A DNA stretch of 64,000 nt, from the NCBI GenBank assembly GCA_037974665.1, contig CM075770.1:1748501-1812500 (forward strand). Reading direction: 5' to 3'. Position numbers and translations under genes: made by a program. Positions within the stretch are counted from its first letter, which is position 1, and each line of letters starts with the position of its first letter. This document shows positions 13,801-25,064 of the stretch, piece by piece. The notes under the pieces were generated by a model. That model was not told the DNA's origin and ran no database searches. It saw nothing but the letters and a program-made list of their open reading frames with translations. The DNA is from Ehretia macrophylla. Taxonomy: Eukaryota; Streptophyta; Magnoliopsida; Boraginales; Ehretiaceae.

Positions 13801-15475
13801 CTCCCCGTTCTCTTCCATCAGTGCCTTCTAAGTCCATTACAATAGTGCAAGGTTCAATCCCTACACACTGAGCCATCCAAATACCTTTTGTGGTCTGAGA
13901 CCTGCCAATAAAAAGATCATGACATTTATGTTGGACTACTAACAAGCGAAAGGCATCACATAAGGTTTGGTAAAGACGTGCCTCCCCTTATAAGCATCCA
14001 TCTCCTGAAAGTTGGTATGAAACAGATGATTCAACAGAGTACTCTTCCCTGAGAGGAATCATTGAAGACAAAAACCATTAAGTTAGATGAAGAACCTGTA
14101 TATGCAGTAACAAGATAATAGAAGCCTATGCACATTGACCAAGAATAGTATTAGACACCAAAACATAAGAAAATGAAAGGGAGGAGTCTTACCACTACTT
14201 TGTGGACCCATGATAGAGACTACAGCATAAGAAAGCCCGCATTCTGATAGTTTCACTTCCTTCATGAAATTGTCAAGTCCAGCGGCATTGAAAGTACCAT
14301 CCCCATCGATGAGGTGAGTTGAACAACACTCACCATGTTTATCTGAAGATAAAAATAAAACGAGGACTGTATTAACAATAAGTGTACTACAAGTTTTAAA
14401 TAATAACACAAGTATATCTATGTAGTCCATATGTTTCATGCTTGTGCAGCATTGCATAAAATCTGCTTTACAACAGAAAAAGAGCTAACGCAATCAAAGC
14501 ATGTTATCATGACCTCAGCAAAAGTAAATCACAAAAAACAGCTCAAATGCGCAGATGCTATTATTGTTTCCTCTCCTTTCTTTATATGAATGAAATATCA
14601 AAGAAGCCAAAAACAATAGGAATCACATCCCAGAGAGTGAGTTAACAACATAAGCTTTTTATCCTTTCTAACTGGTATATTTCCACATACAATTTGCTAC
14701 CATCTTTTCTTTATTATTATTGTTATTTCCATTTTCTTTTACAATTATAATTCTTTTCACCTTCCAGGTTGCACAAACACTTTTCTTCTTGCCTTTATTT
14801 GCACAAACTTCGACGGATCCTTACATAGCAATGCCTCTCGATAGTAATGAGTGACGTCATCATATTCAAGTAGTTGACCGTCTAGTGGGTAAGGCGTTTT
14901 GACTTTATTTGTCATTTACTAAACTTTCATTTAATAGATAAATTCACAAATTCAACAATAAACATAATGTAAAGTTAAAATAAACAAAATTAAACCCCAA
15001 AAGAAATCAAACCCCGCAAACATAACTCAAATTTTTTTTCATATTTTCAGCAAGCAACAATAGTTCAAAAAAATAACATAAATTCACCCAAAAAAATTGA
15101 GGAAAAAAAACTAATTCTAAAAATCAAAATCAAATTGAGATAGTTGGCAGCGTGAACCATAAAGCTTCAACCTTTTCACAAAATAACAACATCAACAATA
15201 AAAATAATAACATTCATAATTAATAATAAACTGAAAAACACTCGCAAAAAAAAAGCATAGAACATAACGCCAATATAATAATTATAGCAAAAGTAACGGC
15301 ATTTGGATATGTAAGTAAATAAAGCCCTAACCAATGATCGACGAAATTAAATTCCTAGATAATTAATTAATTTTTTTAAAAACAGATCATTAAATTTAGG
15401 GGTTTCTAATTGGATAAATAATTAATATGTTAACATGAGATGGATCAGAGCAAAGTAGAGAAAAGCGTTACCCAT
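4884..15475 (-). CDS. RHD3: RHD3/SEY1-type ER-shaping dynamin-like GTPase
   Basis: Atlastin-like GTPase that fuses ER tubules into the branched cortical network; the RHD3 family sits in the ER membrane. Coding exons in order: 15472-15475, 14193-14342, 13982-14048, 13799-13901, 12867-12937, 12697-12760, 12556-12621, 12360-12407, 12201-12263, 12029-12085, 11670-11828, 11515-11583, 11319-11410, 10014-10092, 9158-9323, 8848-8972, 8104-8366, 7900-7996, 7653-7811, 7145-7249, 5912-6006, 5684-5780, 4884-5129. They total 2445 nt, or 814 residues, near the family's usual 800. P-loop GPQSSGKS is at about 47-54, DLEG at 97-100, and the RD base-recognition motif at 171-172. Two membrane hairpin segments lie near 683-700 and 704-722, followed by a Ser-rich cytosolic tail. 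The first exon codes only ATG plus one base. Two introns have GC donors. No internal stop or frame break was found. Confidence 0.93.
6007..7144 (-). other. GC-AG intron of RHD3-like gene
   Basis: On the minus strand the upstream exon ends CTCAG and the intron begins GCATGA; the acceptor is TTTCAG before GAGGCTAAC. Only this junction keeps the conserved [12 protein letters not shown] protein sequence in frame, so the donor is GC rather than GT. At 1138 bp this is among the longer introns of the gene. I see no gene in it. Confidence 0.8.
12938..13798 (-). other. RHD3-like intron 4 with 68-bp duplication
   Basis: This intron has GT-AG ends. It contains two adjacent near-identical 68-bp copies (13293-13360 and 13361-13428) sharing TTTGTAAGCATCACTGAA and AGCATGTGGAAGTGT. 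The first copy differs from the second at only a few positions, so the duplication is fairly recent. Confidence 0.8.
13902..13981 (-). other. Short GC-AG intron of RHD3-like gene
   Basis: The upstream exon ends AAGGGGAG and the intron begins GCACGT; the acceptor is TTGGCAG. The codon for Arg 74 is split AG/G across it, which restores the family sequence GRSQTTKG. Splicing at the nearby GT inside GCACGT would break the frame. Confidence 0.78.
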
Positions 15476-15612
15476 TGGATCGATGAATATTGAAGATCGA
15501 AGAGAAGAAGAATCTGATTATGATAAATTATGATGATCTCAGCTACTCAGCTCAAATCAAATGAGGAGAGCATTTAAAGTGGGCTTGACTATGGAATGAT
15601 AAAAGGTTAATA

Positions 15613-15625
15613 GGAGTTATATAAA
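15613..15625 (-). promoter_or_regulatory. Likely TATA box of RHD3-like gene
   Basis: The minus strand reads TTTATATAACTCC here, about 140 bp upstream of the start codon at 15475. That implies a 5' untranslated leader of roughly 110 bp. The call rests on position and motif only. Confidence 0.45.
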
Positions 15626-15699
15626 GTGGAGTTAAATTTACTATTAGGAGTTATTAAATATTTGTTCATTAGAAAACAATCCCGTGCAACGAGACTTTT

Positions 15700-18405
15700 C
15701 TATGCATTATGTTTGATATAAATAATTTTACCTTATATTTAAAGTGTAAGCTATATTAGATTTTTTAAATAGTTCTTTAATAATTTAAAAGCCGTATTAT
15801 TAGTTCTCAATATCAACTATAAATATTTAAACTAATCACTATTATTATTTTGATATGGGATGCTATGGAAGCCGATTATATGACCATTATGCATCCTACT
15901 TTTTAAAGATTAACTTGAAAATTCAAATAATATTATAAATCAATTCAAAACCCCAAAAGATGATTTTGCAATGTATGAAAATAATTTCTCAATTTTTCAT
16001 TTGAAAGAAAGATGATGGGAATCAAATGAACCAACTTGATAACTTTTACGAAATAAGTTGGACTTATTAAATATTTTTATAACATTAAAAATTAATCTGA
16101 AATGAATAAATATTAAAAAAATATTAGTGAATTTCTTTTCTAATTTTGACAAAAAAAAATTATTTTCATAATTTAAATTCGTCATGTCAAAATTGCAACA
16201 TCTTACTTTTATGCAATTTTTTTTTTTTTAAAGGAAAAGAGTGCACGCAAATCCACAGATTGCGAATGGACTTACCGATTATGACAGGACTGTTCATTTC
16301 CAATTAGAGATCCTAAGCCTCTTTCTATAACTAGTAAATCTCTGACCCAAAAAATATATATATAACTATAACTAGTAATCGTTTTGTGCTGCGATCTTTT
16401 TCTTTTTCTTTTTGTTTATTTTCACACAAAAAATTGGAGAAAATAAATAGGGAATAAAGTTGAGTCAATCTTTTTCTTTTGAGTCATTAAGTTGGGTCAA
16501 TTTCTTTGATAAACTATGTACATGAGGTAGATAAACCTCTTCGTAGTTAAAATTGCATCTTTCACACGAGTTGATCTCTGATTGTAGTTTAATAAAGACT
16601 AGACATATATTTAATATTTATATGCAAATATTTTCTAATGGAAGTTAAATTAACTTTTTAGACTAAACAATATCTAAAAAGCACACATTTTAATAAATAT
16701 TTTGGATAATAAATCTGCCTATGCTTTTCAGTACTCAAATTCACTAAAAAGTTGGAGATATATGATTTGTCTAAGAAAAATTAGAAAATTACGAGTATAC
16801 GAGCCCATTAAATAAAAAGGCAAAATTGGAAAATACACAAAACAAGTAATAAAATTAAAAAATATTATATATTGGTGGACACAAACAATGATTAATTTTT
16901 TTTTATCTTTTGACTCTTTTGGTAACAAGCGAATGGTACCGCACTTTATTATATGCAAGTCCTCTAATTGAGAAATTTTGAGTTGTACGAGACATAATTA
17001 TGTCAAGTCGTGTAACAAGCGAATGGTACCGCACTTTATTATATGCAAGTCCTCTAATTGAGAAATTTTGAGTTGTACGAGACATAATTATGTCAAGTCG
17101 TATAAAATTAAAGAATAAGGCTTGAGCTCAATAAACAATTTATTGGTCTAGCAATTCGGATAATTGTATACCAATATACAATATTTATAATATATATATA
17201 TATATATATAAATTAAGTCGATGGTCATAAATTTAGTCATACTGAATTATTTTAATTTAGTAATCAAATGTGACCAGTTAATCTTATTTATTTTTATAGA
17301 GACAATTCACGTTCAACACGTAACAATTTATTTAAAATGATGAATTTACTCTAAAAATAAATTTGTTAAGCATTCCCTGCACCGACTTTGTGGTGCCCAC
17401 TGGCCGCCCCTCTCTCCTTTTCAAGAAGAGGCGGCGGAAAAAACAGCGCAGGGGCGCGCGTGACGTGCACGATCCAGTCACCAGTCAGCATGGTGCTGGA
17501 CCAATGTTTGAATATGTGTGGCGTGGATCCCACGTCATATGACTTCAAATCTGAGAGATCCAGACCAACATTCTTATATTTATTATAAATTTTTGCTTCA
17601 TTATAGTAGTTCTATTTTATTAAGCACTTTTTTTTTATTAATCAAAGTTCTGCGACTAGTGAGGTGTTCTTATTTAGTCGTATTTATTTTGATGTCAAGT
17701 TCAAATTGTATATTACTAAGAAATTTAGGAATAGCGCACTTAATCATTCTATTTATAGAGCATGGGATCTGAATGATAGCATTCTAGCCTAGTTGGCTGT
17801 GCTACTCTAATCTCGTATTCCTTGTAATTTTGTTTTTATTTTTTATTAAGCACTTTTCCAAACAAACAAAAGAATAAGTTCAAAATATTAGTTCAATCTA
17901 GATGTTAGATGGCAAAATACGAACCCGGCCAACAGAAAAATATTAATCAAATGACAAGAAGTTGCTTCAAAAAGATGGAACATATGGTGGTTGGCACACA
18001 CTGGCCGAATGTATTTATTGGGTGTGCGGAATGAGTTCTCGTTTACTCAATTTTTTTTTGAAAAATATCGAAGGTATTTTTAGTTTAAAAAATTAATTTA
18101 ATTTTAACTGAAAATAATAATTTTATTAAATTGTTAAATTATATATTTTTAATGTTCACTGAACGAACAATCTAGATTTGCACTAGTATATACAAGTGAA
18201 TGATGAAGTATGATTTACTTGCCCGGAAGCCCAAAGTTTGTCATTTCTTTTCTTTTTTCCATTTTTATCATACCATAATCAAATTTTCATACATTTCGTA
18301 TTTTTTATTTTACCAAAGAAAAAACAGTAAATTATCATATACACATTTCATGGATTAGATCGTGGACTTATTTTGTAATCCTTATCTTAATTTCATTTTT
18401 TATTG
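15700..18405. other. AT-rich intergenic spacer
   Basis: No gene is supported. The stretch contains an exact 90-bp tandem duplication (16922-17101), a short TA microsatellite near 17191-17211, and a GC-rich island at about 17370-17530 with two ACGT-core motifs. The rest is AT-rich sequence with homopolymer runs and no recognisable element. Confidence 0.6.
16922..17101. repeat. Exact 90-bp tandem duplication
   Basis: Two head-to-tail copies, 16922-17011 and 17012-17101, look identical over 90 bp, each starting GTAACAAGCGAATGGTACC. Identity in fast-drifting spacer DNA means a recent duplication, or an assembly duplication. Confidence 0.9.
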
Positions 18406-19183
18406 AGTAATATTATGTTACTCCTCTGTGATATGCGAAATTATCATTATGTTCCCCTGTGTTCGTAAAACTTCAAGAAAGACCCTTATATTATTAAAAA
18501 GTCATTACACTACTCATTTTATGTATTTTTCTATCTATTAAATGTCGTCTTTACCCTTTTAATATATATATATATTTCAACTATTCACCACTAAATAAAA
18601 AAATAAATAATAAATAAATAATATCATCTTCCCCAACCACCCCCTCCCTTCCACCCCCCACCCCTCACCCCCTACCCCTACCCCGACGCGTAAGCGCAGT
18701 GACGCTGCTGCGCCGACAACAACATTCGCAGCGTAGCTACTGCATCAACGCAGCAGTGAACGCTGCTACCAATGCGCATAGGTGCAGCTGCTGCACTACC
18801 GTGTCGGCGCAGTAGCTTCATTGTTGCGCCAGATTTGGCAGCAGCAAACTTGTTGCTGCCGAATCTGGAGCAGCAGCGTGGGTATGGGCATGGGGGTGAG
18901 GGTGCGAGTGGGGGGAGGTGGGTTGGGGAAGATGATGTTTTTCCTTTTTTTCTTTTTTTAAATATTTTTTTAATTTAAAGGTAAATAGTTGGAAATGAAA
19001 TAAAAAAATAAAAAATAGATGTATTATAAATGTGTAAAAATATCATTTAATATGTTAAAAAAGACATGAAGGTGGTAGTGTGATGACTTTTTAATAATAC
19101 ATGGACTTTTTTTAAAGTTTTACTAACATATAAAGGTAGATTGATAGTTTCACATATCATAAGGGAGTAACGTAATATTTACT
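18406..19183. mobile_element. Foldback (long-TIR) transposon with GC-rich core
   Basis: The two ends are long imperfect inverted repeats. AGTAATATTATGTTACTCC at the left matches the reverse complement of the right end, and the match continues for roughly 150-200 bp through AAGTCATTACACTAC-like sequence. The inverted symmetry continues into a very GC-rich centre (about 18630-18930), where a C-rich strand on the left faces a G-rich strand on the right. No transposase frame is visible, so it is non-autonomous. The target duplication is ambiguous, so superfamily (Mutator-like or foldback) is open. Confidence 0.75.
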
Positions 19184-20554
19184 TTTTTTAATTTTTGGTC
19201 AGTCTACAAATTTTCATGACTTTAAAATATGTTTACATTCTACCAAACATTATAATGAAATGAGGGTATGTAATTCAAAGATCATTCTTATAATCATTAT
19301 GTTGTCATACCAAATGTGGGAAACAAAATGATAATTGCAATCAACTCGGTTCCGCATTTCTCGTTAGTATCCAATTTTCTTCATGTCTAGTCATTCAATC
19401 ATATCAGCCCCAACCTTGATTTCTTGGTAATTGAATTGTTTCGTTTATTCCCTTTTAGATTAATATACTAATTTTCTTGGACCAAATATTGTAACTAAAT
19501 ACTTGGAAAAACAGTTGTTAAATCTAGTTAATAAAAAATAGATGGGTCAAAATAATACCATATTTCATAACTATTATGTATACTTTGACATCATCTTTAT
19601 CAATCAAGCTGACCTCTTGGATCATCTCATCTCATATATGTAAAACACTATTTGATTTTATACTAGACAAATAGAAGATGTGTGCTTATACCTGTCATGG
19701 TTGATGGAAAATAATGATTAGTGGAAGTCTAATTTAAAGGAAATGAATGGATGGATAAAAATTTTATTTGGTAATTAAACAACAACTTCATTTTTGGTCA
19801 ATGGAGTTTAAAAAGTCTCGTTTTGACTATTAATAATTTTAATTGAAATCAACTTATTTTCTTTCATTAAATTGTGTTAAAGGAACATTAAATTATGATC
19901 AGGATATGTAATTCAGACGGAAAGAAAAAAAAATATTAAATTATGATCGCGTGATCGAAAAACATATGTCAATACTAATTCTTTTTCTTTTTCTCTCTTT
20001 CTTTTTTCTTCCTCTCATCTTCCTTGCTCCCTTTGCCACACACACTGGCCATAGCCACCACCAAGACCACCGCTCACCGACCACCTTCACCGGGGAATCA
20101 CTACCCTTCGAGACGAAGAAAAAGATCCAAAGAATTTGGATGGTTTGATCTCCTCAGGGAAGGTTCAATTGACATGGATGCCATGGCTAGCTTAAATACA
20201 TCAGCTCGGCCTTCTGCCTTTGTTAGCTGAGTTCCCACCCCCATTGCTTGGGCTAAGCCAGGCCCAATATATAAGAAGATGAGCAAGTTCAATGCCGTGA
20301 TGACCAAGCCCACCTTGATCGATGTGTGGTACAAGCTGTTGCGACAAGACTAATATTTTGCATATAGAATGGCATTAAGAGTTTAATTGGGCAAATTAAT
20401 TTATGATTCTACAAAGCTATCGTGAGAAATAATACTTTTTTTTTATTTATTATAATTGAGTTCAGTTTAGAAATTTAATATTTCGTACAAGCAAAGAGAT
20501 ATACGAAAATGAAGAAAGGAAATAAATGTGGGAGAAGCATGTTGAACTTGTATC
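19184..20554. other. Spacer with an unidentified coding-like patch
   Basis: This is mostly AT-rich DNA without recognisable elements. At 20020-20350 the composition becomes balanced and both strands stay open for about 60-80 codons. The minus strand (20101-20334) has a hydrophobic stretch including ITALNLLIFLYIGPGLAQA, but I recognise no family on either strand. It may be a fragment of a gene or an organelle- or element-derived piece. Confidence 0.35.
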
Positions 20555-20573
20555 AATAACATTGGTTTTGATA

Positions 20574-21211
20574 TTCAGAAAAAGCATCATAAGGTTCATT
20601 GGTATCATTTAGTGTGGAAAAATCCCAATATCCCAAAACATAACTTCTGTACATAACTCGCGTCTCGCGACATTGGACCGTTTGGCTACAAGATACAAAT
20701 TGGTTAGCTGGGACATGAATATTGATAGTAGGTGTATTATGTGCAACATGATGACGGAGACAAGAGATCACTTGTTCTTTGAGTGCTCATTGAGTAGGAG
20801 GATTTGGCGTAATTGTTTGAGAAAAACGAGAATTGTAATGAACAATGTGCAATGGAAAAAAATTACACTTAATTTCCACAAAGAGACAAACAAGAACTCT
20901 CTCAAGGCTACACTCTTCAAGCTGCTTTTTAATGCAAGTGTTTACCATATTTGACAAGAGCGGAATCAAATAATCTTTGGGAGCAATGTCCATGCAGATG
21001 ACCAAATCACAAGCAACATCAATGCAAATACAAGAATGAAGATGATGGTAGGGAAAAAGTTTAAAGCTAGTAGAAGTAACATACTGATTTGTAATGAATG
21101 GAATATTAGTGGTATAGTAGCCTAGTTTCAAATTCTTTTTGTAAAATGGCTTTGTCATGATGGTTTTTGAGAAGTGAAATGAAATTATCTTGCTGATTTA
21201 GCAAAAAAATA
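20574..21211 (+). mobile_element. 5'-truncated LINE (zf-RVT end)
   Basis: A perfect 19-bp target duplication (AATAACATTGGTTTTGATA, 20555-20573 and 21212-21230) brackets the insert, and an A-rich tail sits at its right end. The translated sequence (about 20590-20950) carries the Cys/His pattern CIMCNMMTETRDHLFFEC of the reverse-transcriptase zinc-binding domain found at the end of plant LINE ORF2. The frame is interrupted in the upstream part (an in-frame stop between the NFCT and LASRD motifs), and the copy lacks the endonuclease and RT core. A second relative lies at 51545-52063. Confidence 0.85.
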
Positions 21212-21471
21212 AATAACATTGGTTTTGATAAATGAGTTGCTCTGTTTGGCCTACCTTTTTTACACTCAAAAACACTTACTGTGAGTTTAGAAACTGATCT
21301 CACATGTTTGACTTATTTCTAAAATAGTTTTTAGTTAAAAGCTAAAGTTAAAAAAAGTTGAAAAACAAGAAGCTTCAAATTAGAGATTTTCAAAATAGGT
21401 TTTTGAGAATCTGTTTTTATATAACGCGAGAAACTATTTTTTTTTTTTTTTCAAATATACTCCTTCATATT

Positions 21472-21709
21472 TATTAGAGAAGACACCAGCACTAGAAGGA
21501 CTCAAAACAAACAAGCTCAACCGTCAAGCCAATCATTCAAATAGATTAGGATGAGATTGTCTTACTGCATTATCGTGATACAATAGTGTTTTTTGTATAT
21601 TCAAAATTACATTTGAATTGTATCTTATCATCTGTGTAAGTTGTATTTATATGTGTAGAATACAAGCAATACAATTATCCACTTCTTCCACCCAAACTTT
21701 GTCTCTATC
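21472..21709 (+). repeat. 5' LTR of Copia element
   Basis: A 238-bp direct repeat beginning TATTAGAGAAGACAC and ending near TTTGTCTCTAT. It pairs with 29867-30104 at about 96% identity by eye. The copy of the target duplication (ATATT) lies at 21467-21471. Confidence 0.92.
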
Positions 21710-21721
21710 TGGTATCAGAAG
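21710..21721 (+). other. Primer-binding site of Copia element
   Basis: TGGTATCAGAAG directly follows the 5' LTR and matches the usual plant initiator-methionine tRNA primer site (TGGTATCAGAGC) with small differences. Confidence 0.8.
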
Positions 21722-24700
21722 TCTATATTACTCTCACGAGTTTCCTTCGATCCTTTTTCTCATGGCTGCCACCAACACTTCCGTACCCGCATCCTCTTCT
21801 CAGCTTGCGGCTACGATTGTTCCCTCTTAACCTGCAACGCTCATTGCTGTTAATACCGCTACACAACTCCCTCTAAAACTCACTCCCACGAACTATTACT
21901 CATAGAATTCTCAGTTTGATGCATTGCTCATGGCTACGACTTACTTGGGTACATCGATGGATCCACGCCATGTCCTCCTACCATCGTAACTGTTGAGGGC
22001 AAGGCCTCCCCCAATCCCGACTATACGTTTTGGCTGCGACAGGACAAACTTATTCTTCTCGGGTTAATTGGGTCTCTCAGTCCCAATGTTATTCCCATTG
22101 TGCAGTCCTGCTCCATTGCTGCAGATGCATGGAATCGATTGGCGAAAAATTACGCTAATCCTTCTTCCTCCAGAATCATGGGTCTTGCAGAGTAGCTAAC
22201 TCTTATCTCTCGTGGTAATCAGCCTGTTGCGGCATATCTAACGCAAGTTCGAGATATTTCAGATGAACTTGCTCTTCTTAGGACCCTGGTTCCCTCTCAA
22301 TATTTCATCACGTATACCATGAATGGTGTTGGTCCTGCCTTTAAAGAGTTGGCTGCCGCTGTTCATGTTCAAGAAAGTGTTATCTCTTTTGATGAGTTGA
22401 GTGACAAGCTCGTGGAATATGAGTCGTTTCTCAAGCGTGAAAAGCTACACTCCACTGGTGCTCTTGGGAGTGTTGGCTCCGTTACAGTGAATGCTACCCA
22501 CATCTCCAACAATAGTGGTTCTACTTCTGGGAAGAAAAATGGTTCCAATAACAGTAATTCTTCTCACAACTGTGGCTTCACCTCAAATTCCAATCAACGA
22601 CGCTCCTCTGGTGATCAAATTGGACATCCTGGAGCTTCCAACAAACCTCTCATTATTTGTCAATTTTGTGACAAGAAAGGTCATACTGCCTGTCAATGTT
22701 TCATGGCAAAACGACTATTCTTTCCATCAACGACCCACACGACCAATGTTCCTACTACTTCTGCCAATCAGTCTTGGCTACTCGATACTGGTGCCTCGCA
22801 CCATGTCACAGCTGACTCCCATAATCTCAGTTCTCAGCAGCCATATGATGGGCCTGATGATGTAATCCTTGGTGATGGAACAGGTTTGAGTATCTCTCAT
22901 ACCGGTCAATTGGTTCTACCCCCTCCCACTCATTCCTTCAAGTTATCTAATGTTCTTTGTGTCCCTGATATGAAGAAAAATATAATATCAGTAAATCAGT
23001 TTTGTAATGATAATCATGCCTCTATTGAGTTTTCTCCTGCTTATTTATGTGTCAAGGATCTCTCCACGGAGGCACCGCTTGTAGTGGGACGGAGCAAGAA
23101 CCACATCTATGAATGGCCTACTGTTCACACATCCCAGTCTCCTAAACAAGTGTCTGTTTGAATAAAAGCCTCACTTCAAGACTGGCATGATAGGCTAGGT
23201 CATCCTTCTTCTAAAATTCTTCATCAGCTAGTTAGTCGAAATAATGTTCTTACTTCTTCTGCAAAATTACTTGGTTGTAATTCTTGTCATTGCAATAAAA
23301 GTCATAAACTACCATTTGGTGTCTATACACTCACTAGTACTCGTCCTTTAGAATTACTTTATACTGATGTATGGGGACCTTCCCCAATTCGTTCTATTGA
23401 TGGATTTTCATACTATGTTTTGTTTGTCGATCATTTTACCAAGTTTTCTTGGCTTTTTCCTATGGCTCTTAAATCCGACATCTTTAACTTGTTTCCCAAA
23501 TTTAAGTTAATGGTTGAAAAGCATTTTCGCAACACCATTACCATTATTTATTCAGATGGAGGTACGGAATACAAAACACTCAAACCTGTGTTTGCGCACC
23601 ATGGAATCCAATATCTGATAACGCCATCTTATACACCAGAACATGTTGCCCCTGCTGAGCGTTGACACAGGCACATTGTTGAAAGTGGTCTCACTCTTCT
23701 CCATCGTGCTTCCCTCTCCCTCAATTTTTGGACATTTGCTTTTCAAACATCGACTTATTTAATTAATCGCCTACCAACTTCTATTTTGCATGGAAAAACT
23801 CCATTTGAGTCACTTTTTAAAATGGCACCTAATTATTCAAAACTTTGAATTTTTGGATGTCTTTGTTATCCATGGCTTCGGCCGTATTCTGCTCATAAAC
23901 TTGAGCCTCGTTCAAAACCATGCATTTTTCTGGGCTATTCTAATACTCATGATTCGTATATCTGTTTTGAACCCCACTCTCACAAATACTTATTTTCCCG
24001 TCATGTGCGGTTTGTCAAAAGTAGTTTCCCGTCTAGGTCATTTGGGCTATCTATTGACTCTGCCTTACCCATATCTCTTTCCCACTGGCGTCCTACCTAC
24101 TCATGAATCTTTCCACCTATCAGTACAGATAATGCTGACCAGTCCAAGAATAACACCTATGGTTCCTTACTTGAACGTGTCCCTGTCAACGTGTCTAGTC
24201 CACCTCCAAATCAGCCCCCTATTGCGTCGCCTATGCAAGAACAGTCTGCTACTCATTTGCTTGCTTTGCCCCACTGCAACGAGCCCCCATTGACCCAGGC
24301 TCTAATTCAGTCCACGCATCCTATGCAGACACGCTCCAGAAGTAACATTTTTTGTCCCAAAAATATTATTTAACTCACAGCAACCAAACACACTCTTCCT
24401 CATTCACTTGAACCAACAACAGTCCGTCAGGCTCTAAAATCTGAACATTGGAAGGCTGCTATGTTGGATGAGCTTAGGGCACTTCAGAAAAATTCTACAT
24501 GGGAACTTGTTCCATGGGAATCGCATCATAATGTTATGGGGTGCAAATGGGTTTTCCGAATTAAGAGAAACCCAGATGGCAGTGTGGCTCGATATAAAGC
24601 CCGTCTTGTTGCAAAGGGGTTTCACCAAAGGCCAGGTATTGATTTTCAAGAAACGTTCAGTCCAGTTGTAAAGCCCTCCAAGGCTCCACCATTCGTGTTG

Positions 24701-25064
24701 TGCTGACAATTGCAGTGTCAAAGGGGTGGACCATTAATCAGTTTGATGTGAACAATGCTTTCTTGCATGGTTATCTGACTGAAACAAGTTTATATGTCAC
24801 AGCCTCCAGGATTTATTGATGTTGCCTATCCTAACCATGTGTGTCAACTTTTCAAATCGCTTTATGGTCTTAAACAAGCCCCTTGGGCGTGGTTTACTGA
24901 ACTTCAGAATTTTATCTTGTCTTTGGGTTTTGTTAGCACTCGTTCAGACCCATCTTTATTTGTTTTTGCTAACAATTCAGATACTGCTTATGTGTTGGTA
25001 TATGTGGATGACTTATTGGTCACAGGTAATTCTCACTCCTTAGTGCGCAAGATTGTCCAAGCTC

